Of a stretch of 38,422 bases of DNA, positions 17,916 to 26,243 are shown in pieces. The DNA comes from an uncultured Corynebacterium sp. (GTDB taxonomy: Bacteria > Actinomycetota > Actinomycetes > Mycobacteriales > Mycobacteriaceae). The stretch covers positions 1 through 38,422 of the forward strand of contig NZ_CAMXWS010000020.1 of assembly GCF_947253065.1 (NCBI RefSeq), read 5' to 3'. The notes under the pieces are model-generated. The model was given only the letters and a program-made list of their open reading frames with translations, made no database searches and had not been told where the DNA came from. Every line of letters begins with the position of its first letter. The first letter of the stretch is position 1. The position numbers and the translations under genes are program-made.

Positions 17916-19178
17916 CTAGGCACCGAAGAATTCCTTGGCAGCCTTGATGCCGTTAATAAGCGTGTCGATCTCTGCCTTTGTGTTGTACAGGTAGAAACTA
18001 GCGCGTGCGGTGGACTGTGCGTCCAAGCCGCGGTGGGCTGGCCAGGCGCAGTGGTGTCCAACGCGAATGCACACGCCCTTCGAGTCGAGGACCTGCCCCA
18101 AGTCGTGGGGGTGAATGCCGTCAACCACGAAGGAGATGGCGCCACCACGCGAATCGGCTGTTTCCGGACCAATGATGCGAAGACCCTCGATCTCCTTCAT
18201 ACGCTCCAAGGTATAAGCGGTGAGCTCGTGCTCGTGAGCAGCGACCTTGTCCATGCCGATCTCATTGAGGAAATCGATGGCGGCGCCCAGACCGACAACC
18301 TGGCTAGTCATCTGTGTGCCGGCCTCGAAGCGCTGCGGTGCCGGCGCAAAGGTCGAACCCTCCATACGGACAACTTCGATCATGGAGCCACCGGTGAGGA
18401 AGGGCGGCAGTGCGTCGAGAAGCTTTCCCTTGCCGTAAACGACCCCGACGCCGGACGGACCGCACATCTTGTGGCCGGAGAAGGCGCTGAAGTCCACGTC
18501 AAGAGCGTGGAAATTGACCGGCTGATGCGGCACCGACTGGCATGCATCCAGCACGGTGAGAGCACCGACAGCCTTTGCGCGTCGGACGAGCTCATCAACA
18601 TCGGCAATCGCACCCGTGACATTCGACTGGTGGGTAAAAGCGACGACCTTGACCGTCTCATCGAGCTCGAGGGAATCGAGATCAATGCGGCCATCATCGG
18701 TCATCCCGTACCACTTCAACGTTGCGCCAGTGCGTCGAGCGAGCTCCTGCCAAGGTACGAGGTTGGCGTGGTGCTCTAGTTCCGTGATCACGATGGTGTC
18801 GCCTTCACGGATCTGGAGGTCGCCAGCACGATCGTCGCCAAGCGTGTAAGCGACGAGGTTGAGCGCCTCGGTCGCATTCTTCGTGAACGCAATCTCATGG
18901 CCCTCTGCCCCGACGAACGTAGCGATCTTCTCGCGAGCTGACTCGTACGCATCCGTGGCTTCCTCGGCCAACTGGTACGCGCCACGGTGAACAGGCGCAA
19001 AAGTATTCAGCACGAACTGTTCTTCCGCACGCCATACACGTTCCGGGCGCTGCGAAGTCGCACCAGAATCGAGGTACACCAAGGGAGTGTCCTCACGCAC
19101 GGTGCGCGAAAGGATCGGAAACTCCGCGCGAATTGCGTCGGTGTTCAAAGTGCCATCGGGGTTTACGTACTGAGTCAT
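17916..19178 (-). CDS. sufS: Cysteine desulfurase SufS
   Basis: The 420-residue PLP enzyme releases sulfur from cysteine for Fe-S clusters. Key sites are HHANLVPW (His137 near PLP), FTHQSNVTGA, LDACQSVPH, the PLP-Schiff-base Lys237 in FSGHKMCGPSG and the sulfur-accepting Cys377 in RVGHHCAWP. The short active-site loop identifies a group II (SufS) enzyme that depends on a partner, here the adjacent SufU. A terminator-like hairpin separates it from sufC upstream, so sufS-U-T expression may be set lower than that of sufBDC. Confidence 0.97.
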   Translation of the reverse strand: MTQYVNPDGTLNTDAIRAEFPILSRTVREDTPLVYLDSGATSQRPERVWRAEEQFVLNTFAPVHRGAYQLAEEATDAYESAREKIATFVGAEGHEIAFTKNATEALNLVAYTLGDDRAGDLQIREGDTIVITELEHHANLVPWQELARRTGATLKWYGMTDDGRIDLDSLELDETVKVVAFTHQSNVTGAIADVDELVRRAKAVGALTVLDACQSVPHQPVNFHALDVDFSAFSGHKMCGPSGVGVVYGKGKLLDALPPFLTGGSMIEVVRMEGSTFAPAPQRFEAGTQMTSQVVGLGAAIDFLNEIGMDKVAAHEHELTAYTLERMKEIEGLRIIGPETADSRGGAISFVVDGIHPHDLGQVLDSKGVCIRVGHHCAWPAHRGLDAQSTARASFYLYNTKAEIDTLINGIKAAKEFFGA

Positions 19179-19210
19179 GGAGCTCGGTTCTCAACTAGAT
19201 AATGAATGGG

Positions 19211-19245
19211 GAATAGAAAACGGCCGGCGAAAAGGGCCGGCCGTT
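19211..19245 (-). terminator. Terminator-like hairpin inside the suf operon (sufC-sufS)
   Basis: AACGGCCGGC (19219-19228) pairs perfectly with GCCGGCCGTT (19236-19245) around a 7-nt loop. On the minus strand, the direction of the operon, the stem runs into TTTTCTATTC. It starts 10 bases past the sufC stop and lies about 30 bases before sufS. It should act as a partial terminator or a 3'-end stabiliser for sufRBDC mRNA. Confidence 0.75.
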
Positions 19246-19255
19246 CGTTGAGGGT

Positions 19256-20011
19256 TTAAACGAATGCCTCGTAGCCCTCAGCCTCGAGCTTCTCTGCCAG
19301 CTCGAAGCCACCGGAATGCTTGATCACACCGTCGGCGAAGATGTGCACGTGGTCCGGGCGCACGTAGTTCAGGATGCGCTGGTAGTGCGTAATCATCAGG
19401 ATGCCGCCGTTGGTCTCCTCCTGGTAGCGGTTGATGCCCTCGGAGACAATGCGCAGTGCGTCAACGTCAAGACCGGAGTCGGTCTCGTCCATGACTGCGA
19501 ACTTCGGCTTCATCAGGGAGAGCTGCATGACCTCGTGGCGCTTCTTCTCGCCACCAGAGAAGCCCTCGTTGACGGAGCGCTCGCTGAACGACGGGTCGAT
19601 CTTCAGCTCGTCGCGGACCTGGTTCAGCTCCTGGACCCACTCACGCAGCTTCGGTGCCTCGCCGCGAACAGCGGTGACAGCGGAACGCATGAAGTTGGAG
19701 GAGGACACGCCAGGGACCTCGACCGGGTACTGCATAGCCAGGAAGAGGCCAGCGCGTGCACGCTCGTCGACTTCCATCTCGAGGAGGTTCTCACCGTCGA
19801 GAAGCACCTCGCCCTCGGTCACCTCGTAAGACGGGTGGCCGGACAGGGTGTAGGCCAGCGTGGACTTGCCGGAGCCGTTCGGGCCCATGATGGCGTGGGT
19901 CTCACCGGAGTTGATGGTCAGGTTGACGCCCTTGAGGATCGGAGTCGGATCCTGGCCTTCCTCAAGTGGGAGGACCGAGGCGTGGAGGTTTTTGATTTCC
20001 AGAGTAGGCAT
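19256..20011 (-). CDS. sufC: SufC ATPase
   Basis: The 251-residue ABC-type ATPase works with SufB and SufD in the cytoplasmic SufBCD scaffold. Walker A is GPNGSGKST (Lys49), the signature is GFSGGEKKRHE and Walker B reads AVMDETDSGLDVD, the SufC-type variant. HYQRILNYVRPDHVHIFADG near the end is the family H-loop region. Start ATG 20011 follows a purine-rich AAAGAGAAACGAG. It lies 50 bases after sufD. Confidence 0.98.
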   Translation of the reverse strand: MPTLEIKNLHASVLPLEEGQDPTPILKGVNLTINSGETHAIMGPNGSGKSTLAYTLSGHPSYEVTEGEVLLDGENLLEMEVDERARAGLFLAMQYPVEVPGVSSSNFMRSAVTAVRGEAPKLREWVQELNQVRDELKIDPSFSERSVNEGFSGGEKKRHEVMQLSLMKPKFAVMDETDSGLDVDALRIVSEGINRYQEETNGGILMITHYQRILNYVRPDHVHIFADGVIKHSGGFELAEKLEAEGYEAFV

Positions 20012-20061
20012 AGAACTCGTTTCTCTTTCGTCTTTAAAGTGTGTTCCCTTTAGCCAGGGCC

Positions 20062-21249
20062 CTACAGGTTGACCTGCTCGAGCTCGCCGGACACGCGATT
20101 GATCAGTTCTTCGCGTACGGACTCGACAGGGATGCGGTTGAGGACTTCGTTGAAGAAGCCACGGACGATCAGGCGACGCGCCTCGCCATCCGGGATACCG
20201 CGGGACTTGAGGTAGAACAGCTGCTCTTCATCGAAGCGGCCGACGGTAGCGGCGTGGCCAGCACCAGGGATGTCACCGGTCTCGATCTCGAGGTTCGGGA
20301 TCGCATCAGCGCGTGCGCCGTCGGTGAGCACGATGTTGCGGTTCGCCTCGTAGGTCTCGGTGCCAGATGCGTTGGAGCGGATCAGGACATCGCCGACCCA
20401 GCAGGTGCGTGCGTCAGGCAGCTTGGAGTCTTTGTCGCCCTGCAGTGCACCCTTGTACAGCACGTTGGAACGGCAGTACGGGTGGTTGTGGTCAACCAGG
20501 AGACGATTCTCGATGTACTGGCCGTCGTCGGCGTAGTACACACCATTCAGCTCAGCGTCGCCGCCGGTACCTGCGTACTTCACACGCGGGGTATTACGGA
20601 CAACTTCGCCGCCGAAGGTAGCCACGGTGTGGCGCAGGACAGCGTCGCGGCCGACAACGATGCTCTGGGCACCGACGTGGACTGCGTCGTTATTCCACTC
20701 GCCATCGACAACCACGTTGATGTGCGCATTGTCGCCGATATTGAAGTTGACGTTGTCAGCGTGGGTACCGGAGCCGGTGTACTGCACGATAACGGTGGCA
20801 CGGGAGCTCTCCCCTGCCTCAATGTGCAGGCCAGCAAACGTGGTGTTGTCCAGACCAGCACCGGTCGTGGTGATCACGATCGGCTCAGCCAGGTCAGCAT
20901 TCGCCGGGATGGTCACGATCGATGCATGCGGCATGGAGGTCCATGCCTGAGCAGCGATGCGGTCGGTCGGGGCGGTGACGGACTTCAGTCGTTCGTCATC
21001 ACGCGAAACCTCCTCGACGGTGACCTCGGCAGGGGCCTTGATATCCACCTGCGCGTCGGTCTGCTCAGCGAACTTGCCGTTGTGCAGGCCACGGAGGCGA
21101 CGCAGGGAGATGAAGCGCCAGACTTCGTCACGGCCCTGCGGAACCTCAAAATCATTCACGTCATAAGAAGCGAACAGGTCGCCCTTGTTGTCGTGGAAGG
21201 TCGCGTTGCCAACGCGCTTCTTAGCGGGAGTTGCGGTTGCTTCAGTCAT
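20062..21249 (-). CDS. sufD: SufD Fe-S scaffold subunit
   Basis: The 395-residue subunit forms the SufB-SufD beta-helix pair on which clusters are built. Family features are FEVPQGRDEVWRFISLRRLR near the N-terminus, the beta-helix core (IVQYTGSGTHADNVNFNIGD and HVGAQSIVVGRDAVLRHTVA), LVDHNHPYCRSNVLYKGALQ and the C-terminal GRFDEEQLFYLKSRGIPDGE. His and Cys in HNHPYC correspond to the region that contacts the SufB cluster site. The start is 6 bases after sufB, so the two are translationally coupled. Confidence 0.97.
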   Translation of the reverse strand: MTEATATPAKKRVGNATFHDNKGDLFASYDVNDFEVPQGRDEVWRFISLRRLRGLHNGKFAEQTDAQVDIKAPAEVTVEEVSRDDERLKSVTAPTDRIAAQAWTSMPHASIVTIPANADLAEPIVITTTGAGLDNTTFAGLHIEAGESSRATVIVQYTGSGTHADNVNFNIGDNAHINVVVDGEWNNDAVHVGAQSIVVGRDAVLRHTVATFGGEVVRNTPRVKYAGTGGDAELNGVYYADDGQYIENRLLVDHNHPYCRSNVLYKGALQGDKDSKLPDARTCWVGDVLIRSNASGTETYEANRNIVLTDGARADAIPNLEIETGDIPGAGHAATVGRFDEEQLFYLKSRGIPDGEARRLIVRGFFNEVLNRIPVESVREELINRVSGELEQVNL

Positions 21250-21255
21250 GAGGGT

Positions 21256-22701
21256 TTAACCCACCGATCCTTCCATCTGCAGTTCAATGAGTCGGTTGAG
21301 CTCCAGCGCGTACTCCATCGGGAGCTCCTTAGCAATCGGCTCGATGAAGCCGCGGACGATCATTGCCATTGCGTCTTCCTCGGAGATGCCGCGCGACATC
21401 AGGTAGAACAGCTGCTCCTCGCTGACCTTCGACACCTTCGCCTCGTGGCCCAAGGTCACGTGGTCGTTGCGGATGTCGTTGTACGGATACGTATCCGTAC
21501 GCGAGATGTTGTCCACCAGCAGCGCGTCACACTCAATATTGGAGTGGGAATTCTTCGCGTTTGCGTTGATCTGCACCAGACCGCGGTAGGCAGCACGGCC
21601 ACCATTACGGGAAACAGACTTAGACACAATGTTGGAAGAGGTGTTTGGTGCCATGTGAACAACCTTTGCACCAGTGTCCTGGACCTGGCCCTCGCCACAG
21701 AACTGAGCGGACAGGACCTCACCACGGGAGTTCGGGCCGGTCATCCACACTGCCGGGTACTTCATGTTCACCTTGGAGCCGATGTTGCCATCGACCCACT
21801 CCATCGTGGCACCTTCCTCGGCGCGTGCACGCTGGGTGACCAGGTTGTACACGTTGTTGGACCAGTTCTGAATCGTGGTGTAGCGGCAGCGCGCGTTCTT
21901 CTTCACGATGATCTCAACTACAGCAGCGTGCAGCGAGTCAGACTGGTAGATCGGCGCGGTGCAGCCCTCGACGTAGTGGACGTATGCGTCCTCGTCGACG
22001 ACGATCAGGGTGCGCTCAAACTGACCCATGTTCTCGGTGTTGATGCGGAAGTATGCCTGCAGCGGGATCTCCACGTGCACGCCCTTCGGGACGTAAATGA
22101 AGGAACCGCCAGACCACACAGCAGCATTCAGTGCGGAGAACTTGTTGTCACCAGCCGGGACGACAGAGCCAAAGTATTCCTTGAACAGCTCCGGGTACTC
22201 GCGCAGACCGGTATCGGTGTCAACGAAGATAACGCCCTGCTCCTCAAGGTCCTCACGGATCTTGTGGTAGACAACCTCAGACTCGTACTGCGCAGCAACA
22301 CCTGCAACGAGGCGCTGCTTCTCAGCTTCCGGGATACCCAGCTTGTCGTAGGTGTTCTTAATGTCTTCCGGCAGGTCTTCCCAGCTCGTCGCCTGCTTCT
22401 CGGTGGAGCGGACGAAGTACTTGATCTGGTCAAAGTCGATGCCAGACAGATCCGGACCCCAGTTAGGCAGGGGCTTCTTGTTGTACATCTCCAGCGCCTT
22501 CAGGCGCTGTTCCAGCATCCACTCCGGCTCATTCTTGGCCGCAGAGATGTCGCGGACGACCTCTTCATTGAGACCACGACGGGCAACAGAACCTGCCTCA
22601 TCAGAGTCGTGCCAGCCGTAGTTGTACGGCCCCATCGACTCAATGATCTCATCATCATTCATCGGCTTTTCCAGGCCGGGTGCGGGAGTCGTACTAGTCA
22701 T
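21256..22701 (-). CDS. sufB: SufB Fe-S scaffold subunit
   Basis: The 481-residue core scaffold of SUF starts MTSTTPAPGLEKPMNDDEII. ATG 22701 is preceded by AAAGGAG and GGAG purine runs; an upstream in-frame start at 22797 would lie inside sufR. Motifs include YNYGWHDSDEAGSVARRGLN, NKFSALNAAVWSGGSFIYVP, EGCTAPIYQSDSLHAAVVEI (the conserved cysteine region) and the C-terminal EEQLFYLMSRGISEEDAMAM. It overlaps the 3' end of sufR by 8 bases. No intein is present, in contrast to some mycobacterial SufB proteins. Confidence 0.98.
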   Translation of the reverse strand: MTSTTPAPGLEKPMNDDEIIESMGPYNYGWHDSDEAGSVARRGLNEEVVRDISAAKNEPEWMLEQRLKALEMYNKKPLPNWGPDLSGIDFDQIKYFVRSTEKQATSWEDLPEDIKNTYDKLGIPEAEKQRLVAGVAAQYESEVVYHKIREDLEEQGVIFVDTDTGLREYPELFKEYFGSVVPAGDNKFSALNAAVWSGGSFIYVPKGVHVEIPLQAYFRINTENMGQFERTLIVVDEDAYVHYVEGCTAPIYQSDSLHAAVVEIIVKKNARCRYTTIQNWSNNVYNLVTQRARAEEGATMEWVDGNIGSKVNMKYPAVWMTGPNSRGEVLSAQFCGEGQVQDTGAKVVHMAPNTSSNIVSKSVSRNGGRAAYRGLVQINANAKNSHSNIECDALLVDNISRTDTYPYNDIRNDHVTLGHEAKVSKVSEEQLFYLMSRGISEEDAMAMIVRGFIEPIAKELPMEYALELNRLIELQMEGSVG

Positions 22702-23416
22702 CGTCTCCGCTCCTTTCGCAATCTGTTTCCTCCAGCTTGGGTCTTTCGCTCGCTGCGAGACTGATGTGCGTAGTACACACACCATCACCGTTGGCAATCA
22801 GTGCCAGCGGTGCGACGTGCGCACCCACCAGTTCCGCGATTAGCTCGTGCTCAGCTTCACAAATTTCCGGGTACTCGGCAGCGACCGCGTGAACCGGACA
22901 GTGATGCTGACACAGTTGCAGACTTGAGCCTACGTGGTTCGCTTCAGCCGCGTAGCCATGGGCTGCAAATGCATCTGCAACACGGGTTGCGGCACCAGCA
23001 ACATCGCCGGTAGCAACACCAGAATCTCGCTTATCGACGCTCCCTAGCAACCTTTGCGCCCTCTTCCGCGCCAAATTCCGCACTGCCTCTCTACCACCGA
23101 GTTCTTCAATCTCGGCGATGGCCTCGAGGGCGAGTTCGTCGTAGCCGTTGCCAAAGCTGTCTCGCCCGTCTTCAGTAAGGCGGTAGTGCTGTGCTGGGCG
23201 GCCACGTGTTGGCTTCGCCGACGGCGACTGTGATTGGGGCGGGCATGCTTCCACGAGTTCCTCATCGAGCAATTTGTCTATGTGCCGGCGTACACCAGCT
23301 GGCGAGAGCTCCACCTTCTTAGCGAGTTCTGCTGCCGTGGCCGGGCCAGTCCGCAACATCGTGGACATGATGCGTCGACGAGTCTGACCATCGGTCGACC
23401 GCTGTGCACCAGGCAT
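22694..23416 (-). CDS. sufR: SufR-type Fe-S-sensing transcriptional regulator
   Basis: The 240-residue regulator has an N-terminal winged HTH (about 12-60: RRRIMSTMLRTGPATAAELA, KKVELSPAGVRRHIDKLLDE) with a wing at RGRPAQHYRLTEDGRD. The C-terminal sensor holds Cys169, Cys173, Cys186 and Cys214. Cys173-x12-Cys186 is the conserved SufR [4Fe-4S] spacing. SufR represses suf when its cluster is intact and derepresses it on iron or oxidative stress. It is the first gene of the operon, and its own promoter carries a repeat array that should be its operator. Confidence 0.95.
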   Translation of the reverse strand: MPGAQRSTDGQTRRRIMSTMLRTGPATAAELAKKVELSPAGVRRHIDKLLDEELVEACPPQSQSPSAKPTRGRPAQHYRLTEDGRDSFGNGYDELALEAIAEIEELGGREAVRNLARKRAQRLLGSVDKRDSGVATGDVAGAATRVADAFAAHGYAAEANHVGSSLQLCQHHCPVHAVAAEYPEICEAEHELIAELVGAHVAPLALIANGDGVCTTHISLAASERPKLEETDCERSGDDD

Positions 23417-23444
23417 TGTCGCGTCCCAGCTCCTTTCTAAAACG

Positions 23445-23480
23445 CCTAGAAAACCTAGAAAACTAGGAAAACCACGTCAG
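23445..23480 (-). promoter_or_regulatory. suf operon promoter with SufR operator candidate
   Basis: On the minus strand CTGACG (plus 23475-23480) and TAGGTT (plus 23452-23457) are spaced by exactly 17 bp. Within and beside the -10 lie two tandem CCTAGAAAA units (23445-23453, 23454-23462) and a CTAGG completing a perfect palindrome CCTAG-AAAA-CTAGG (23454-23467). A repressor there would block polymerase. Predicted start is near 23445, giving a leader of about 29 nt with AAAGGAG before the sufR ATG. Confidence 0.65.
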
Positions 23481-23578
23481 CTGCCCTCGCTGAAATGGGC
23501 AGCTCACCTTTAGACAACACTAGTGTGCGTTAATTTCAGGGTTTCTTCAAGGTTTGGTTCCACACCGTCGGGCTTTTG

Positions 23579-23584
23579 TACACT
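23579..23584 (+). promoter_or_regulatory. -10 box for leaderless mptB
   Basis: TACACT sits at exactly -12 to -7 relative to GTG 23591. Confidence 0.55.
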
Positions 23585-23590
23585 GCATCT

Positions 23591-25276
23591 GTGAAATCGC
23601 AGACCGGTCGAACCGTTTCTGAGGAGAGCGCACAGCAGCCCTCCTCCGGTCGCCGACCCGCCGGCATCTACCGGATCCTGCGCGAACTACCTCGTCTCGG
23701 CCGGCCGGGCTCACGCTCAGCCGAACTCCACTCCGATCCTCTTGGCGGGATGGCCCCATCGGCTACGCCATCCATTTGGGAACGCAACCGGTTTGAACTG
23801 CTTCGCGTCCTCGGCCTCATTGGCACGTTGCTGATGGGTCTTGGCGGTATCGGCGGCGGAGCACTGCCTGTGGTTGATGCTTCGAATACTTCATTCGGGT
23901 CACTCCCCTTCGGGGCGATGATGGGGCGGATGATGTTGGCGTCGTCAAGCATTGTGCTTGTTGGCGTTGCTTTGCTCGTTGTCGCGTGGCTGCTTATGGG
24001 CGCATTCGTCGGCGCGGCTGGCGGCCCTTCGCGAGTTGGTGTGTCGGTGCTTTTACGTACCTTCGGCGCGTGGGTCTTCCCGCTGGTTTTCACCGCTCCG
24101 CTGTTCACGCAGGATATTTACTCGTACCTTGCACAAGGCGCGATCGTTGCCGAAGGCATCGACCCGTATTCTGCAGGCCCAGTCCAGCTGCTCGGCCACG
24201 AGCATCCACTCGCGCGCAGTGTGCCTTTTATTTGGGCTGAATCGCCCTCACCGTACGGGCCTATCGCGCTCGGGATTTCTTCGCTCATTGCACAGCTGAC
24301 CGGCACGAATATCTTCTGGGGCGTGTTCTGCCACCGTGTGTTGTCGCTGCTCGGTGTGGCTGCGGCAGCATGGGCGATCGTGGCACTGGCCAATCGCTGT
24401 GGGGTCAACCGCTCTGCCGCTGTGTGGCTGGGCGTGCTCAACCCGCTGGTGATCCTGCACCTCGTTGGTGGCATTCATAATGAGGCGATCATGATGGGCA
24501 TTTTGCTCGTCGGTCTCGAGCTCGGTTTGCGTGGAGTCGACCGGCTTCGTGCGCCTTCCGGATGGTGCTTATTAGTCATTTCAGGTGTGCTGATCAGCTG
24601 CGCCGGAATGGTCAAGGTGACAGGCTTCCTCGCGCTAGGTTTCGTTGGCATGGCGCTTGCACGGCGCTGGGGCGGCGTGCTGGGAATCGTGTGCGCTGCT
24701 GCATTCCAAGCTGTCGTGATGGTGTGTTCGATTGCCGCTGCCACTGTGATCACCGGGATCGGGCTCGGTTGGATCACAGGCCAAGGCGGAGCTGCAACGA
24801 TCCGCAGTTGGCTGTCCGTGACTACTGATGTCGGCGTGATCTCGGCATTCTTCGGCCAACTTCTCGGGCTTGGCGATCACTCCGAAGCGACGCTAGTGAT
24901 CACTCGCACCTGCGGACTCATCATCGCCGTCGCGTTCTGCCTCCGCATGCTCTGGGCAACTTTCAAGGGCACGATTCACCCCGTTGGGGGGCTCGGTGTG
25001 GCCACCTTGGTGCTCGTCCTGCTCTTCCCCGTGGTACACCCGTGGTACCCGCTCTGGGGCATCATGCCGCTCGCCGGGTGGGCTAACCGCACCTTCTTCC
25101 GAGCAGGTACCGCGGCATATTCGGCGCTCTTCAGCTTCGTCGTTCTCCCCCGTGGGCTGGCACTTCCAGCGGGTGCGGTGGCCATGATCTACATCAACGC
25201 ACTCATCGCTGTGATCGTGATCGCCCTGCTCGCTTGGGCGTGGTTCCGGTTCCGTGGACAAAAAGTTCTACACTAA
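23591..25276 (+). CDS. mptB: Alpha-(1->6)-mannopyranosyltransferase MptB-type (GT-C)
   Basis: The 561-residue polytopic membrane protein has about 12-13 hydrophobic segments, beginning at about residue 70 after a polar Pro/Arg-rich N-terminus. The first extracytoplasmic loop has TAPLFTQDIYSYLAQGAIVA followed by DPYS, the GT-C acidic catalytic motif (QD), and ESPSPYGPIALG downstream. GIHNEAIMMG and HPWYPLWGIMPL are conserved in the MptA/MptB group. These enzymes use polyprenyl-phosphate mannose to build the mannan backbone of lipomannan and lipoarabinomannan. C. glutamicum has mptB at the same place between suf and an ABC pair. GTG 23591 is chosen from promoter spacing; an upstream codon at 23576 precedes the -10 box. 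Confidence 0.92.
   Translation: MKSQTGRTVSEESAQQPSSGRRPAGIYRILRELPRLGRPGSRSAELHSDPLGGMAPSATPSIWERNRFELLRVLGLIGTLLMGLGGIGGGALPVVDASNTSFGSLPFGAMMGRMMLASSSIVLVGVALLVVAWLLMGAFVGAAGGPSRVGVSVLLRTFGAWVFPLVFTAPLFTQDIYSYLAQGAIVAEGIDPYSAGPVQLLGHEHPLARSVPFIWAESPSPYGPIALGISSLIAQLTGTNIFWGVFCHRVLSLLGVAAAAWAIVALANRCGVNRSAAVWLGVLNPLVILHLVGGIHNEAIMMGILLVGLELGLRGVDRLRAPSGWCLLVISGVLISCAGMVKVTGFLALGFVGMALARRWGGVLGIVCAAAFQAVVMVCSIAAATVITGIGLGWITGQGGAATIRSWLSVTTDVGVISAFFGQLLGLGDHSEATLVITRTCGLIIAVAFCLRMLWATFKGTIHPVGGLGVATLVLVLLFPVVHPWYPLWGIMPLAGWANRTFFRAGTAAYSALFSFVVLPRGLALPAGAVAMIYINALIAVIVIALLAWAWFRFRGQKVLH
25269..25274 (+). promoter_or_regulatory. -10 box at the mptB stop codon for the ABC pair
   Basis: TACACT is formed by the last two sense codons and stop of mptB (CTA CAC TAA) and lies 8 bases before the ATG at 25283, which lacks a ribosome site. 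Confidence 0.45.
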
Positions 25277-25282
25277 TGCGCG

Positions 25283-26239
25283 ATGAAACCTGCACGATTT
25301 TCCGACGGCAGCGCTTCCGACGCAACACATGACGTTGCTCTCGATGTGCGCGGCGTGGTCAAAACTTTTGGGGCCATCACTGCTGTGGATGGTTTGAGCT
25401 TCACCGCCCGCCGGGGCGAAGTGCTCGCGTTGCTTGGACCCAATGGGGCGGGCAAAACCACCACCATTGAAATGTGCGAAGGGTTCACCACACCCACGAG
25501 CGGATCGATTTCCGTGCTGGGACTTGACCCACAGCGTGAGGGCGAAAAAGTACGCGAGCGCATCGGCATCATGCTTCAGGGTGGCGGGTCCTATTCCGGC
25601 ATCCGTGTCAAAGAGATGCTTGATCTGACCGCTTCCTACAACGCCGATCCTCTTGATCCGGAGTGGCTCATGGACATCCTGGGTCTGAACAAGGTGGCCA
25701 AGACCACCTACCGGCGCCTTTCCGGTGGACAGCAGCAACGACTGTCGCTCGCGCTCGCCCTTATTGGCCGACCGGAGCTGGTATTCCTCGATGAGCCGAC
25801 CGCGGGTATGGACGCACAATCACGGCGTGCCGTGTGGGACCTCGTCACAGCACTCAAACGCGACGGCGTCACCATCATCTTGACCACGCACCTCATGGAC
25901 GAAGCGGAAATGCTCGCAGACCAGGTGGTCATCATCGATAAGGGCAACGTCGTCGCATCCGGCACTCCAGCCGAGCTCATCGACAGCGGCGCAGCGCCCG
26001 AGCTCCGCCTACATACCTCCGCACCACTCGACCTTTCGGCCGTGGGTATTAGCGCAACGCTTATCGACGACACCGACTCCCCCACCTACCGCCTCGACTC
26101 CGCCGGCGACCCACAAATCATCGCCACTGTCGCCGCTGAGGCAGCACGGCAGAATGTCCTGATCAAGCAGTTGGGCGTGCACCACCGCACACTTGAAGAT
26201 GTTTTTCTCGACCTCACCGGCAAAGAACTGAGGGCCTAG
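25283..26239 (+). CDS. ABC transporter ATP-binding protein (multidrug/DrrA type)
   Basis: The 318-residue protein has one ABC domain and a C-terminal extension typical of the daunorubicin-resistance ATPase group. Walker A is GPNGAGKTTT (about 50-59), followed by the Q-loop GIMLQGGGSY, signature LSGGQQQRLSLALAL and Walker B ELVFLDEPTAGMD. The H-loop is TTHLMDEAE. The C-terminal about 90 residues end HHRTLEDVFLDLTGKELRA, as in DrrA. Its stop is 4 bases before the permease gene, with which it forms an exporter. The same pair follows mptB in C. glutamicum. Substrate unknown. Confidence 0.93.
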   Translation: MKPARFSDGSASDATHDVALDVRGVVKTFGAITAVDGLSFTARRGEVLALLGPNGAGKTTTIEMCEGFTTPTSGSISVLGLDPQREGEKVRERIGIMLQGGGSYSGIRVKEMLDLTASYNADPLDPEWLMDILGLNKVAKTTYRRLSGGQQQRLSLALALIGRPELVFLDEPTAGMDAQSRRAVWDLVTALKRDGVTIILTTHLMDEAEMLADQVVIIDKGNVVASGTPAELIDSGAAPELRLHTSAPLDLSAVGISATLIDDTDSPTYRLDSAGDPQIIATVAAEAARQNVLIKQLGVHHRTLEDVFLDLTGKELRA

Positions 26240-26243
26240 AACC

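Noticed and set aside
20041..22764. 907-codon open frame antisense to sufD and sufB
   Set aside because: Same cause: it spans two real genes and their gap and has a shadow-like composition.
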